Positions 8,607 through 16,818 of a stretch of DNA of 64,000 bases are shown piece after piece. Location of the stretch: the NCBI RefSeq assembly GCF_001544555.2, contig NZ_FCOK02000024.1:47852-111851 (forward strand), in the 5' to 3' direction. Position numbers and translations under genes: made by a program. The notes beneath the pieces were generated by a model. That model searched no databases and was not told the DNA's origin. It saw only the letters and a list, made by a program, of their open reading frames with translations. The stretch is from Caballeronia udeis. GTDB taxonomy: Bacteria; Pseudomonadota; Gammaproteobacteria; Burkholderiales; Burkholderiaceae. Every line of letters starts with the position of its first letter. Position 1 is the stretch's first letter.

Positions 8607-9872
8607 TTATTGGTTTGCTTCGCGATTCGCAACACGCGCGGGGGCGGTATCGAAGCGCTTGTCGGGCACGTCCGTCAGATTGACCTCCGGTGTGACAACC
8701 TGCGGCACGATCCGGATGCGGGCTCCCCGCCAGATCACGTGCGAGCCGAACGCCGCCGCGATCCATTCGGCGGACAACAGCAGGTCGCGCAGCGGAATGA
8801 GCGGCAGGTCGCGCCAGAACGAGCGCCAGTGGCGGGTAGTTCTCCAGTGCAGGAGCAGCCGTGCGCTGAGGCCGAACGACGTGCTCAGGTCGACGATCAT
8901 GTCGGCGGTGGAGTCGGCAAACGCGCCGCCGCTCCAGTCGAAACCGAGGCCCAGCAGCCAGCTTGTCAGCAGCCATGGCGACGTGAAGGTGATGAAGAGG
9001 AACGCAAACCCCAGCGGGTTGATCGAGCGGATGGTGCGCAGCCAGCGGGTCTCGCGCAGCCAGAGCGAGGGCAGGTCGCGCTCGGTCACGTCCGTTGTGA
9101 CGGTGAGCTCGGACACGTGCGTGCGCAAGCCGAGCTCTCGCACGTATTCGGCCAGCCAGAAATCGTCCGCAACGCAATCCTTTAGTTCATGAAAACCGCC
9201 GATTGCATCGAGGGTTTCGCGGCGCAGCGCGAGCGTTGCGCCGAAACCGAAGCGGCGCGCGCCGGCCGCTCGCGCCACATGCACCGACGGCACGAACCAT
9301 TCGTCGATGAAAAGCGCACCGAGCCGCGCCCACACTTCGCCTACCCGCCGCGCGCGATAGAGGCAGGTGACCAGGCCGGCCTGGCCCGAGAGCAGCGGGG
9401 CGGAGACTGTATGCAGATAATCCGGTGGGACCGCAATGTCACTGTCTGCGATCACGATGACTTCGTGGCGCGCGTGCTGCACAAGATTGATCAGGTTACT
9501 GACCTTGAGGTTGAGGCCGTGCACGGAGTCGTTGACGACGAGCGTGATGTCGAGCTTTGGGTACGCCTCGCGCAGCCGGTTCACCACCCCGACGGCAGGG
9601 TCGGCCGCCGATGACACGCCAAAAAGCAGTTGAAAGTGCGGATGCGTCTGCCGGCAGAACGTTTCGAGGTTGGAGTAAAGACGTGGCTCGAGGCCGCATA
9701 AAGGCTTGAGCACGCTGATGGTGGCGTGCATCGTCGGCTCGCCTCCGGCGCGCGTCATGCCCCACGGCCGGGAACCGTAACGCATGAGTGCTGCGACCGT
9801 TATGTAGACGGATGAGAGGCAGCAGAGGCCAATCAGCATCCATTCGATAACGGGTAGCGGCGTCCAGGTCAT
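8607..9872 (-). CDS. hpnI: HpnI, glycosyltransferase adding N-acetylglucosamine to bacteriohopanetetrol
   Basis: A family 2 glycosyltransferase of 421 residues with an N-terminal membrane anchor (about 8-30) and membrane helices in the last quarter. The nucleotide-sugar motif reads VIVIADSDIAVPPDYL, with the DSD metal site; LADEY-type acceptor motifs are represented by CVADDFWLAEYVRELG. HpnI attaches N-acetylglucosamine to BHT as the first step of the cyclitol-ether branch. The ATG at 9872 has AGAGGA five bases upstream, better supported than the ATG at 9905. It is the first gene of the operon, so its promoter should lie in 9873-10100. Confidence 0.9.
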   Translation of the reverse strand: MTWTPLPVIEWMLIGLCCLSSVYITVAALMRYGSRPWGMTRAGGEPTMHATISVLKPLCGLEPRLYSNLETFCRQTHPHFQLLFGVSSAADPAVGVVNRLREAYPKLDITLVVNDSVHGLNLKVSNLINLVQHARHEVIVIADSDIAVPPDYLHTVSAPLLSGQAGLVTCLYRARRVGEVWARLGALFIDEWFVPSVHVARAAGARRFGFGATLALRRETLDAIGGFHELKDCVADDFWLAEYVRELGLRTHVSELTVTTDVTERDLPSLWLRETRWLRTIRSINPLGFAFLFITFTSPWLLTSWLLGLGFDWSGGAFADSTADMIVDLSTSFGLSARLLLHWRTTRHWRSFWRDLPLIPLRDLLLSAEWIAAAFGSHVIWRGARIRIVPQVVTPEVNLTDVPDKRFDTAPARVANREANQ

Positions 9873-10575
9873 GCTATTCCTCTGCATGTATCGGTGGCCG
9901 GTCACGCTCAGGCAAGACAGGCCGGTTAGCGGGATAGTGGACCGAGCTGTTTGATTCGAGGATCCTCCCGCTGCGGTCGATGTTCAAGCGTAGTTGTGTG
10001 CCAGTGTGGGTGCCGGCGGATGGGACGCTGTCATCCTGCAGTCAACCCGGAGTCACCCCTAACGCTGTCGTCCGTAAATATATCGTGCACTGATTCGAGT
10101 CATCAAATGAAATCTGTCACAGTATTACTGACAAAATCATGGGTGAATAATTTCACTCCGCTTTCGCAAACGGAGGGGCTGTTGACACGATTGCGAGGAA
10201 GGCGCTAGGCGCAACAAAGCTGAAGGCGATGCAACAGGCAGTAGATAGCGCCCTTTTCACTGCTCGCGCGTTCAGCCCTCGATGGTGTTTCTTCACAGGC
10301 ATGTTCGAGGCTGCGCGAGAGCGGTTCGTACCCCCAATTCCGGTCGAACTCGCCGGTGTGCTCCGTGCGTGCACCGTATGCGCTCCGTTTTTACCACGCT
10401 CGCACGATCATGGCATTCGTCGCGGCGCCGTTGCCGTTGCTGTTCCGACTGCTGTTTCGACTGCTCTGATTTGTGTATTCATCTAGACGTCTTGCAAGCG
10501 TCACTGCTACGTCATGTTGCATTCCTAGAATCCGTCGCAAAGCTGTAAGGTTTGAAATGCGATTGTGAGGAAACC
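9873..10575. other. 703-bp divergent intergenic region between hpnI and phnC
   Basis: No convincing gene: the frames at 10153-10374 (-) and 10229-10548 (+) overlap each other and match nothing I know. Near 10114-10133 there is an inverted TGTCA...TGACA repeat with a 9-base spacer (10115-10133). Nearer phnC is the TCTAGA-centred element at 10480-10489. The stretch must hold the promoters of both the hpn operon and phnCDE. Confidence 0.5.
10480..10489. promoter_or_regulatory. Candidate PhnF operator upstream of phnC
   Basis: CATCTAGACG matches the perfect palindrome CGTCTAGACG found between phnF and phnG in nine of ten positions. It lies 87 bp before the phnC start. GntR/UTRA PhnF proteins are known to bind TCTAGA/TATAGA-centred inverted repeats, so this is a plausible PhnF site. 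Confidence 0.6.
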
Positions 10576-11463
10576 ATGGATGCAATTCACATCGAACGTC
10601 TCAGCAAGACGTTCAGTAATGGCCGCAAGGCACTCGACTCCATCGACCTGAAAGTTGGCGAAGGAGAAATGATCGCGTTGATCGGTGCATCGGGCTCAGG
10701 AAAGTCCACGCTGCTGCGGCACATTGCCGGCTTTACGGCATCCGACCCGGCACCCTCGCACATCACGCTGCTCGGCCGGCCCATCCAGCACAACGGCAAG
10801 GTCGCGGGCGAGGTTCGCCGGATCCGCCGCGATGTCGCCTTTGTCTTTCAGCAGTTCAATCTCGTAGGATGCCTTACCGTGCGTACCAACGTGCTGATTG
10901 GCGCGTTGTCGCGGGTGCCGTTGTGGCGGCGTCTTGTCGGCCGGTTTCCGCGAGTCGAGCACGATCTGGCGGTGGCGTCGCTCAGTGCAATGGGCATTGG
11001 CGACCACATCAACGAGCGCGCCAGCACCTTGTCCGGCGGCCAGCAACAGCGCGCCGCGCTGGCGCGTGCACTGGTGCAGCGAGCCCGCATTGTCCTCGCC
11101 GACGAACCGATCGCATCGCTCGATCCGGAGTCGTCGCGGCGTGTCATGGAACTGCTCCAGTCGCTGAACAAGGACCACGGGTTGACCGTCGTGGTGTCCT
11201 TGCATCAGATCGAAGTCGCGATGAAATATTGCGCGCGCACCGTGGCGCTGCGTGATGGCCGCGTGGTCTACGACGGCCCGTCCGCCAGTCTCACGCCGGC
11301 CCTGCTGCGCGATCTCTATGGTGCGGCGGCCGAAGAACTGCTGACCGACACGGAGATCGCACAGCGCGACGCGGCCAAGCCAGCCGACCGTGCAGCGGCA
11401 CGTCCGGAAGGTGCGTCGGCCCGCTCGGCCGCATTTGCGTCGGCGTCCGCTGCCAGCTCCTGA
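10576..11463 (+). CDS. phnC: Phosphonate ABC transporter, ATP-binding protein PhnC
   Basis: A 295-residue ABC ATPase. Walker A is GASGSGKS (37-44), the signature is LSGGQQQRAALARAL, and Walker B is RIVLADEPIASLDPES. QQFNLVG is the Q-loop type seen in PhnC. The C-terminal 30 residues are an Ala/Ser/Arg-rich tail with no expected function, longer than typical PhnC. The start at 10576 is supported by GAGGAAA six bases upstream. It energises phosphonate uptake with PhnD and PhnE, which follow directly. The TCTAGA-type element upstream suggests control by PhnF. Confidence 0.93.
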   Translation: MDAIHIERLSKTFSNGRKALDSIDLKVGEGEMIALIGASGSGKSTLLRHIAGFTASDPAPSHITLLGRPIQHNGKVAGEVRRIRRDVAFVFQQFNLVGCLTVRTNVLIGALSRVPLWRRLVGRFPRVEHDLAVASLSAMGIGDHINERASTLSGGQQQRAALARALVQRARIVLADEPIASLDPESSRRVMELLQSLNKDHGLTVVVSLHQIEVAMKYCARTVALRDGRVVYDGPSASLTPALLRDLYGAAAEELLTDTEIAQRDAAKPADRAAARPEGASARSAAFASASAASS

Positions 11464-11525
11464 ATGTGCGCCCTGATTGTGTTTTTGCCCCCATTTCAGC
11501 ACTCCCCTAAACCTGGACTTATTCG

Positions 11526-12497
11526 ATGAAATCAGCTCGTTTTCTTCTGGCCGGTGCGGCCCTTGCCGCCTGTTTTGTCACGCAGGCGGTGCACGCCGAA
11601 ACGCTTGACTTCGGCATTATCTCGACCGATAGCTCGTCCGCGCTCAAGGAGCGCTGGCAGCCGCTGATCGATGACCTCAACAAGCAGACCGGTCTCGACG
11701 TCAAGCCGTTCTTCGCAACCGACTATGCCGGCATTATCGAAGGCATGCGCTTTAACAAGGTGCAGATCGGCTATTTCGGCAACGCTTCCGCCATTGAAGC
11801 GGTCGATCGTGGCAACGGCGAGGTGTTCGCGAAGGTGAAGTACAAGAGCGGCGAAGCGGGCTATTACTCGGTGCTGATCACGAATGTGAACAGCAAGTGG
11901 AAGACCATTGATCAGGTATTGAAAAACACGCGCGAGATCAACCTTGGTTTCGGGGACCCGAACTCGACCTCGGGCACGCTCGTGCCGTCCTACTACCTGT
12001 TTTCGAAGAACGGCATTTCGGTGCGCAACGACTTCAAGAACGTGCTTCCGTCGAATCACGAAGCCAACATGCTTGCTGTAGTGAACAACCGGGTGGACGT
12101 GGCGACCAATAACACCACCACCATGGCGACGTTGAAGAAAGAGCATCCCGAGCGCTTCGCGCAACTGCGGGTGTTGTGGACGTCCCCGTTGATTCCGTCG
12201 GACCCGCTGGTATGGCGTCGCGACTTGCCGCAGGCCACGAAGGACAAGCTGCGCAATTTCTTCGATCACTACGCGCAGAGCGATCCACGCGAGAAGGCGA
12301 TCATGGACGCGCTTACGGGCTACGCGGGCTTCGAGCCTTCCTCCGATGCGCAACTCGTGCCGATCCGTCAAATGGCGCTGTTCCAGAAAAAGCAACAGGT
12401 GCAGAACGACGCGAATATTTCGGACGCGGACAAAAAAACGCAACTCGCGGCGCTTGACCAGAAGCTCGCGCAACTGGATAGCGTGGCGGCGAAGTGA
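11526..12497 (+). CDS. phnD: Phosphonate ABC transporter, periplasmic binding protein PhnD
   Basis: A 323-residue exported solute-binding protein. A signal peptide covers residues 1-24, ending VHA before ETLDFGIISTDSSS. The segments PFFATDYAGIIEGMRFNKVQIGYFG and LGFGDPNSTSGTLVPSYYLF line the phosphonate-binding cleft in this family. It sits 62 bp after phnC, and its stop overlaps the GTG start of phnE. The mature protein would capture phosphonates in the periplasm for PhnE-PhnC. Confidence 0.93.
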   Translation: MKSARFLLAGAALAACFVTQAVHAETLDFGIISTDSSSALKERWQPLIDDLNKQTGLDVKPFFATDYAGIIEGMRFNKVQIGYFGNASAIEAVDRGNGEVFAKVKYKSGEAGYYSVLITNVNSKWKTIDQVLKNTREINLGFGDPNSTSGTLVPSYYLFSKNGISVRNDFKNVLPSNHEANMLAVVNNRVDVATNNTTTMATLKKEHPERFAQLRVLWTSPLIPSDPLVWRRDLPQATKDKLRNFFDHYAQSDPREKAIMDALTGYAGFEPSSDAQLVPIRQMALFQKKQQVQNDANISDADKKTQLAALDQKLAQLDSVAAK

Positions 12498-13327
12498 AGC
12501 ACAACGCCGACGCACATTCCCTCGACAGCGCGCGTGGCGGTTCAGTGCCGCTGAAGGTGGAACTGCGGCAACCGAAGCGAAGCTGGTTGTCCATGTTCGG
12601 ATGGCTCGTGGTGGTGGCGGTGCTCGGGCTTTCCTGGCCGCGCGCCGACATGCGCCCGCTCGATCTCTTCAGCGACCCCGGCAACATGGTGCAGTTCGGC
12701 AAGGACTTCTTCCCGCCGGACTTCTCCGACTGGCGCACCTACATTCACGAGGTGATCGTCACGCTGGCGGTGGCGGTGTGGGGCACGGCGCTTTCGCTGG
12801 TGTGCGCCGTGCCGTGCGGGCTGCTGTCGGCCTACAACATTGCGCCGGTGTGGATAGCGCAGCCGGTCCGCCGCCTGATGGACTCATGCCGCGCGATCAA
12901 CGAGATGGTCTTCGCGATGCTGTTCATTGTCGCGGTGGGACTTGGGCCGTTCGCCGGTGTGCTCGCGCTTTGGGTGCATACGACCGGCGTGCTGGCGAAG
13001 CTGTTCGCTGAAGCCGTTGAAGCGATCGATCCACGGCCCGTTGAAGGTGTGCGAGCGACGGGCGCGGGAAGTCTGGATGAAGTCCTTTATGGCGTGCTGC
13101 CACAGGTCCTGCCGCTGTGGATCTCGTATGCGCTGTACCGGTTCGAGTCGAACGTACGCTCGGCGATGGTGGTCGGCATGGTCGGCGCGGGCGGGATTGG
13201 TGTTGTGTTGTACGAAGCGATCCGCTCGTTCGACTATGCGAAAACGTCGGCCGTGCTGCTGATGGTGATTGTGATCGTGACACTGATCGATCTGGGGTCT
13301 GCGTGGCTTCGTGAACGCGTGATCTGA
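12494..13327 (+). CDS. phnE: Phosphonate ABC transporter permease PhnE
   Basis: A 277-residue permease with about six membrane helices. The coupling (EAA) loop reads EGVRATGAGSLDEVLYGVLP near residue 190. The start is a GTG overlapping the phnD stop (GTGA at 12494-12497), so translation is coupled; no upstream start fits. Only one phnE copy is present, whereas some systems have two. A long inverted repeat starts exactly at its stop codon and separates it from the convergent phnN. Confidence 0.93.
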   Translation: MKHNADAHSLDSARGGSVPLKVELRQPKRSWLSMFGWLVVVAVLGLSWPRADMRPLDLFSDPGNMVQFGKDFFPPDFSDWRTYIHEVIVTLAVAVWGTALSLVCAVPCGLLSAYNIAPVWIAQPVRRLMDSCRAINEMVFAMLFIVAVGLGPFAGVLALWVHTTGVLAKLFAEAVEAIDPRPVEGVRATGAGSLDEVLYGVLPQVLPLWISYALYRFESNVRSAMVVGMVGAGGIGVVLYEAIRSFDYAKTSAVLLMVIVIVTLIDLGSAWLRERVI

Positions 13328-13376
13328 ACTATTGGCCGGCGGGCAATGGCGCGCCGGCCAATAGGCCAATAGTTCA
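13325..13376. terminator. Bidirectional terminator-like double inverted repeat between phnE and phnN
   Basis: Two nested 13-bp perfect pairings are possible. TGAACTATTGGCC (13325-13337) pairs with GGCCAATAGTTCA (13364-13376). CTATTGGCCGGCG (13329-13341) pairs with CGCCGGCCAATAG (13352-13364) around a 10-base loop. The element fills the whole space between the convergent stop codons and would work in both directions. It lacks a clear T-tract, so it may act as a mRNA 3'-end stabiliser or with Rho. Confidence 0.6.
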
Positions 13377-13928
13377 TCAGCGCTGCTGGCTGATTGCGGC
13401 CAGCAACTGCTGACCCGCTTCGGACAGCAAACCCGAATTGTCGATGGTGATGAGGTGCGCCTGCTCGGGAAGCAACAGGGCGGGGCGGCGCGCAAGCCGC
13501 GCTTCCATCTGCCTTGAATCTTCGCGGCCGCGCCGCTCGAGCCGGGCCGCGAGCACCGCGGGGCTTGCGTGAATGTGGACGAACTGCGTGAACGGATAAC
13601 GCTCGAGCGCAGCCGGCGCATGTTGGCGCGACCCATTGACCACGACCGGCAATCCGCGCGCGAGCCACGCATCTATCTCGACGCCGATGCCATAGTGCAG
13701 TCCGTGACTTTCCCAATGCAGGGAGAACACGCCGCTGGCCAGACGTGCGGCGAATTCCTCGTGGCTCAGCGCCACATGGTTCTCGCCGTCGGAAACAGGG
13801 CGCGTGATGTAGCGATGCGCGAACATCACCTGCGCGCCAATGCGTTCACGAGCGAAGCCGAGCAGCGAGTCCTTGCCGGCGCCTGACGGCCCCATCACGT
13901 AGATCAATCGACTGGTTTCCGTGCTCAT
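13377..13928 (-). CDS. phnN: Ribose 1,5-bisphosphate phosphokinase PhnN
   Basis: A 183-residue guanylate kinase-like P-loop enzyme that phosphorylates ribose 1,5-bisphosphate to PRPP, the last step of the C-P lyase pathway. The P-loop is GPSGAGKDS (13-21); the GKDS variant is normal for PhnN. HRYITRPVSDGENHVALS is the other diagnostic segment. Its start overlaps the stop of the DUF1045 gene (ATGA at 13925-13928), which places two consecutive pathway steps in one coupled unit if the DUF1045 proposal is right. Confidence 0.93.
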   Translation of the reverse strand: MSTETSRLIYVMGPSGAGKDSLLGFARERIGAQVMFAHRYITRPVSDGENHVALSHEEFAARLASGVFSLHWESHGLHYGIGVEIDAWLARGLPVVVNGSRQHAPAALERYPFTQFVHIHASPAVLAARLERRGREDSRQMEARLARRPALLLPEQAHLITIDNSGLLSEAGQQLLAAISQQR

Positions 13929-14686
13929 TCAAGGGCCTCGGAGCGAGCATGGGTGAAGGGCAGGCGCTGCCAGAGCGTGAACGGCGCAGCCGGGCGCGGC
14001 TGGACAAAAAGCGCCGCGCCGTGGAAGGGCAGAGGTCCAAGCGCAGCAGCGCGGGCTTGCCACAGCGAGACAATGGCCGCGCGCGCCGAAGCTGAATCGA
14101 GTGCGTCGGATAGCGTCATGTGGAAGCGGAATTCATCGAGCACATACGGGTAGCCCCATTCATGCAACAGGGTTTGCTGCCGTTCGCTCAAGCCGGATGC
14201 AAGGCGCCGCTCGGCGTCCTCCGCCGAAGGACGTGCGCGCAGCGAGGCAAGCGCATGCAAAGCGCTTGCGGCGATCCGGCGGATTGCTTCGTCGTCATCC
14301 GGCTCTCCGGCTCGCAAGGCGACGAAGCGGCCCATCTCGACGGCGGACAGGGGCGCATCGAACGGAGCGATGTGACTCGCCCATTCGCGAGCTACGGACA
14401 AGACCTGCTGCGGCGTAACCCCTTCGGCTGTATGGAAAGGCGCGACGAGCGTTCCGTGCCAGCCATACCGGCGCGGGGATCCGGTGAGCGCCGCAACGGT
14501 CTGTCCGAGCGCGGCAATGGCTGGCTCCAAAGGTGCTTCGATCAGGCGTCCGGTCTCGGCATCGCGCCCCAGCCATTCGGAGCCCGCGCGCCACCATGCG
14601 GAAGAGGCGGACGGTGCATAGTAAAGCGCGATGCGCGCATCGGGTGTCCAGTCATTTGGCACGGCGTCGTTGGTCTCGCCACTCAT
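13925..14686 (-). CDS. DUF1045 protein, putative 2H phosphoesterase of phosphonate metabolism
   Basis: A 253-residue protein of the DUF1045 family found in phn operons. It carries two HxT motifs, HGT at 77-79 (context RYGWHGTLVAPF) and HMT at 189-191 (context EFRFHMTLSDAL). This is the signature of 2H phosphoesterases, which open 2',3'-type cyclic phosphates. It is coupled by ATGA overlaps both to phnF upstream and to phnN downstream. No phnP is present in the window, so this protein could hydrolyse 5-phosphoribosyl 1,2-cyclic phosphate and hand ribose 1,5-bisphosphate to PhnN. The family call is strong; the reaction is inferred. Confidence 0.85.
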   Translation of the reverse strand: MSGETNDAVPNDWTPDARIALYYAPSASSAWWRAGSEWLGRDAETGRLIEAPLEPAIAALGQTVAALTGSPRRYGWHGTLVAPFHTAEGVTPQQVLSVAREWASHIAPFDAPLSAVEMGRFVALRAGEPDDDEAIRRIAASALHALASLRARPSAEDAERRLASGLSERQQTLLHEWGYPYVLDEFRFHMTLSDALDSASARAAIVSLWQARAAALGPLPFHGAALFVQPRPAAPFTLWQRLPFTHARSEALE

Positions 14687-15441
14687 ACGCCGTCCTCGAC
14701 CAGCAACTGCACGCGGTCGGCGGCGAAGTGGGTAATGCCATATTTAACCGGCACGCCGGCTTCGTCGACATCCACGCTTTCAACCCACATTACCGGTTGG
14801 GCGCGATTGATCTGCAAGCGCCGGGCGACTTCCGAGCTTGGCAGGACGCAGCCGATACGGCTCCATTTGCGGGTGTAGTCGACTACGCCGAATTCCGCCA
14901 GCGCCGCGCTGACGCCTTGCACGCCCGCGAGCACGCCGGGCAAGTCGGTGAAACGCATGGCGGGAAACCAGCTGCGTGCATAGGTCAGCGGTACATCGTC
15001 GGAATCATGCCGTGTCTCGATCTCGTACACGAACGTCCCTGCGCGAATGGAGAGCGCTTTCGCGGTGACCGGGTCGGCCTTCACCTTCTCGCTGGAGAGG
15101 ACCACCCCCACGGATGCCTGGTTGTTGCGCCTCAGGTTTTCAGTAAAGCGCGTGCGACGCCCGATCTGATAGTCGATCGCACCCGGTTGCACGAATGTGC
15201 CGCGGCCCTGTTCGACGCTCACCAGCCCCGTGGCGGCCAGCCGCAACATGGCCCGGCGTACCGTATGCCGGTTGACGTCGAAACGCCGGGCGAGTTCGGC
15301 CTCGCTGGGCAGGCGGCCATCTTCGCCGAAGCTCTTCGCCGTGATTTCCGCCGAGAGAATCTGTTCGATCTGACGCCATACCGCGACGCCCGCACCGCGT
15401 TCCACGGCCAGGCCCGGCGTGCCAGTTTCGTTAGATGTCAT
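14683..15441 (-). CDS. phnF: Phosphonate metabolism regulator PhnF (GntR/UTRA)
   Basis: A 252-residue GntR-family regulator of the HutC type. The winged helix spans about residues 20-85 (RLPSEAELARRFDVNRHTVR is the helix-turn-helix), followed by a UTRA ligand-binding domain ending in ITHFAADRVQLLVEDGV. The ATG at 15441 gives the usual short leader; the frame extends further upstream without homology. It is the first gene of the phnF-DUF1045-phnN unit and is divergent from phnGHIJKLM. A perfect palindrome CGTCTAGACG lies between the two units, so PhnF probably represses itself and the C-P lyase operon until a phosphonate or phosphate signal appears. Confidence 0.9.
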   Translation of the reverse strand: MTSNETGTPGLAVERGAGVAVWRQIEQILSAEITAKSFGEDGRLPSEAELARRFDVNRHTVRRAMLRLAATGLVSVEQGRGTFVQPGAIDYQIGRRTRFTENLRRNNQASVGVVLSSEKVKADPVTAKALSIRAGTFVYEIETRHDSDDVPLTYARSWFPAMRFTDLPGVLAGVQGVSAALAEFGVVDYTRKWSRIGCVLPSSEVARRLQINRAQPVMWVESVDVDEAGVPVKYGITHFAADRVQLLVEDGV

Positions 15442-15553
15442 GTCGCTGTCATTCCTGTCGGTTTGAATATCGTTTTCGGCATTGTAGTGCGCCGCCGATG
15501 GCGAAAATGTGAAAGCAGGGCGCCTGGGAAGAATATTTATCCGGTTGCACAAA

Positions 15554-15563
15554 CGTCTAGACG
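15554..15563. promoter_or_regulatory. Candidate PhnF operator in the phnF-phnG divergent promoter
   Basis: CGTCTAGACG is a perfect 10-bp palindrome, 113 bp from the phnF start and 99 bp from the phnG start. It is preceded by TTGCAC (15545-15550) and followed by TATTCT (15574-15579); these are 23 bp apart, too far for one standard promoter. The core matches the TCTAGA type known for PhnF. A near copy lies before phnC. Confidence 0.65.
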
Positions 15564-15661
15564 ACCGGATGACTATTCTAGTACCGTTCAGGCTGGACAG
15601 GACGACGAAATCACGGACGCGGCTTGGGCCTCAAGCGCGCCCTTATTAACGAGGAAAGACC

Positions 15662-16153
15662 ATGAGTACATCTGAGCCGACGCCTGCGCCACCCGGCCTC
15701 GCGACGCGGCGGGAGTGGCTGGCCATCCTGGCGCGCACGCCGCGGGCGTGCATGAAGGACGCACTTGATACGGCACTGGAAGGCACGCCGCCGCCCGAAT
15801 TCGACTGGCTGCGCGCACCGGATATCGGTCTTGCAATGGTGCGCGGACGGGTTGGCGGCAGCGGGGATGCGTTCAACCTGGGTGAAGTGACCGTGACGCG
15901 TGCGACGCTGCGCTTGCGGGTTCGCGAGGGACGCGCCGCGGTGGGTATTGCCGTTCACATGGGACGGGACAAGGAGCGGGCGACGCTTGCCGCGCTCGCC
16001 GACGCATTGCTGCAGACGCCTGCTTTCGAAGCCCGGATGCATGAGCATTTGCTGGCGCCGCTCGCTGCGCGCATTGCGCAAAGGCGGGAGCAAAAGCGGG
16101 CCCGGGCTGCGGGTACGAAGGTGGAATTCTTTACGATGGTAAGGGGCGACTGA
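15662..16153 (+). CDS. phnG: C-P lyase subunit PhnG
   Basis: A 163-residue subunit of the C-P lyase core complex (PhnG2H2I2J2). The N-terminal RREWLAILARTPRACMKDAL and the central GEVTVTRATLRLRVREG are typical. AGGAAAG lies before the ATG at 15662. Its TGA overlaps the phnH ATG (TGATG, 16151-16155). It opens the seven-gene phnGHIJKLM operon, in which adjacent genes overlap or nearly touch, so stoichiometric translation is likely. Confidence 0.92.
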   Translation: MSTSEPTPAPPGLATRREWLAILARTPRACMKDALDTALEGTPPPEFDWLRAPDIGLAMVRGRVGGSGDAFNLGEVTVTRATLRLRVREGRAAVGIAVHMGRDKERATLAALADALLQTPAFEARMHEHLLAPLAARIAQRREQKRARAAGTKVEFFTMVRGD

Positions 16154-16818
16154 TGTTACCTGACAAGCTTTCAAGCAACTTTCGTGGCGCGGACGCCGCG
16201 GGCATCGATCTCGCGACCCTGACCCCTGGTTTCAACGACACTGTCCATGATTCACAGGGCGTGTTCCGCGCGTTGCTCAACGCGCTTTCGCGGCCCGGCA
16301 AGATCGTTTCGATCGATGCCGTACTGCCCGGCCTGGATCAGGACGGCAGCACGGCTGCGACCCATGTGCCAATGGCCGCGTTCGCTGCGCTGCTCGCACT
16401 GGCTGACTATTCGACGCCCGTGCTGCTGCAGCATGAACATCGCGGCTTGAGCGACGCGTTGCGGTTTCACACGGGTGCACCGCTGACGCACGATCATGGA
16501 CAAGCGGTTTTTGCCTACCTGCACGACGCGCAATCCATGCCGCCGCTGGATGCATTTTCGCTCGGGGACCCTGAGACACCGGAGGACGCGGTCATGCTGT
16601 TCATCCGCGTGGACTCGCTTGACGACGGCACGCCGATGACCTGGCGCGGCCCCGGTATCCGCGATACGCAGACTGTCCATATCACGGGCGTGCCGGCTTC
16701 GTTCTGGCATGAGCGCGCGTCATTGGCGAGCCAGTTTCCTTGCGGTATCGACTGTTATTTCGTGCACGGCGGCTCGGTGATCGGCCTGCCGCGCACAACA
16801 CGCGTGGAGGTGGCCTGA
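16153..16818 (+). CDS. phnH: C-P lyase subunit PhnH
   Basis: A 221-residue core subunit with GFNDTVHDSQGVFRALLNAL and RPGKIV near the N-terminus and a C-terminal PCGIDCYFVHGGSVIGLPRT segment, all standard for PhnH. It contacts PhnJ and PhnI in the complex. It starts within the phnG stop and ends in the phnI start (TGATG at 16816-16820). Confidence 0.93.
   Translation: MLPDKLSSNFRGADAAGIDLATLTPGFNDTVHDSQGVFRALLNALSRPGKIVSIDAVLPGLDQDGSTAATHVPMAAFAALLALADYSTPVLLQHEHRGLSDALRFHTGAPLTHDHGQAVFAYLHDAQSMPPLDAFSLGDPETPEDAVMLFIRVDSLDDGTPMTWRGPGIRDTQTVHITGVPASFWHERASLASQFPCGIDCYFVHGGSVIGLPRTTRVEVA

Noticed and set aside
10114..10133. Possible Pho box before phnC (CTGTCAC and following bases)
   Set aside because: The second half-site does not follow at the 11-bp period of a Pho box; the bases form an inverted TGTCA/TGACA repeat, so PhoB control is not supported.
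10153..10548. Short overlapping frames in the hpnI-phnC gap
   Set aside because: Plus and minus frames conflict, have no recognisable family and no convincing start signals.
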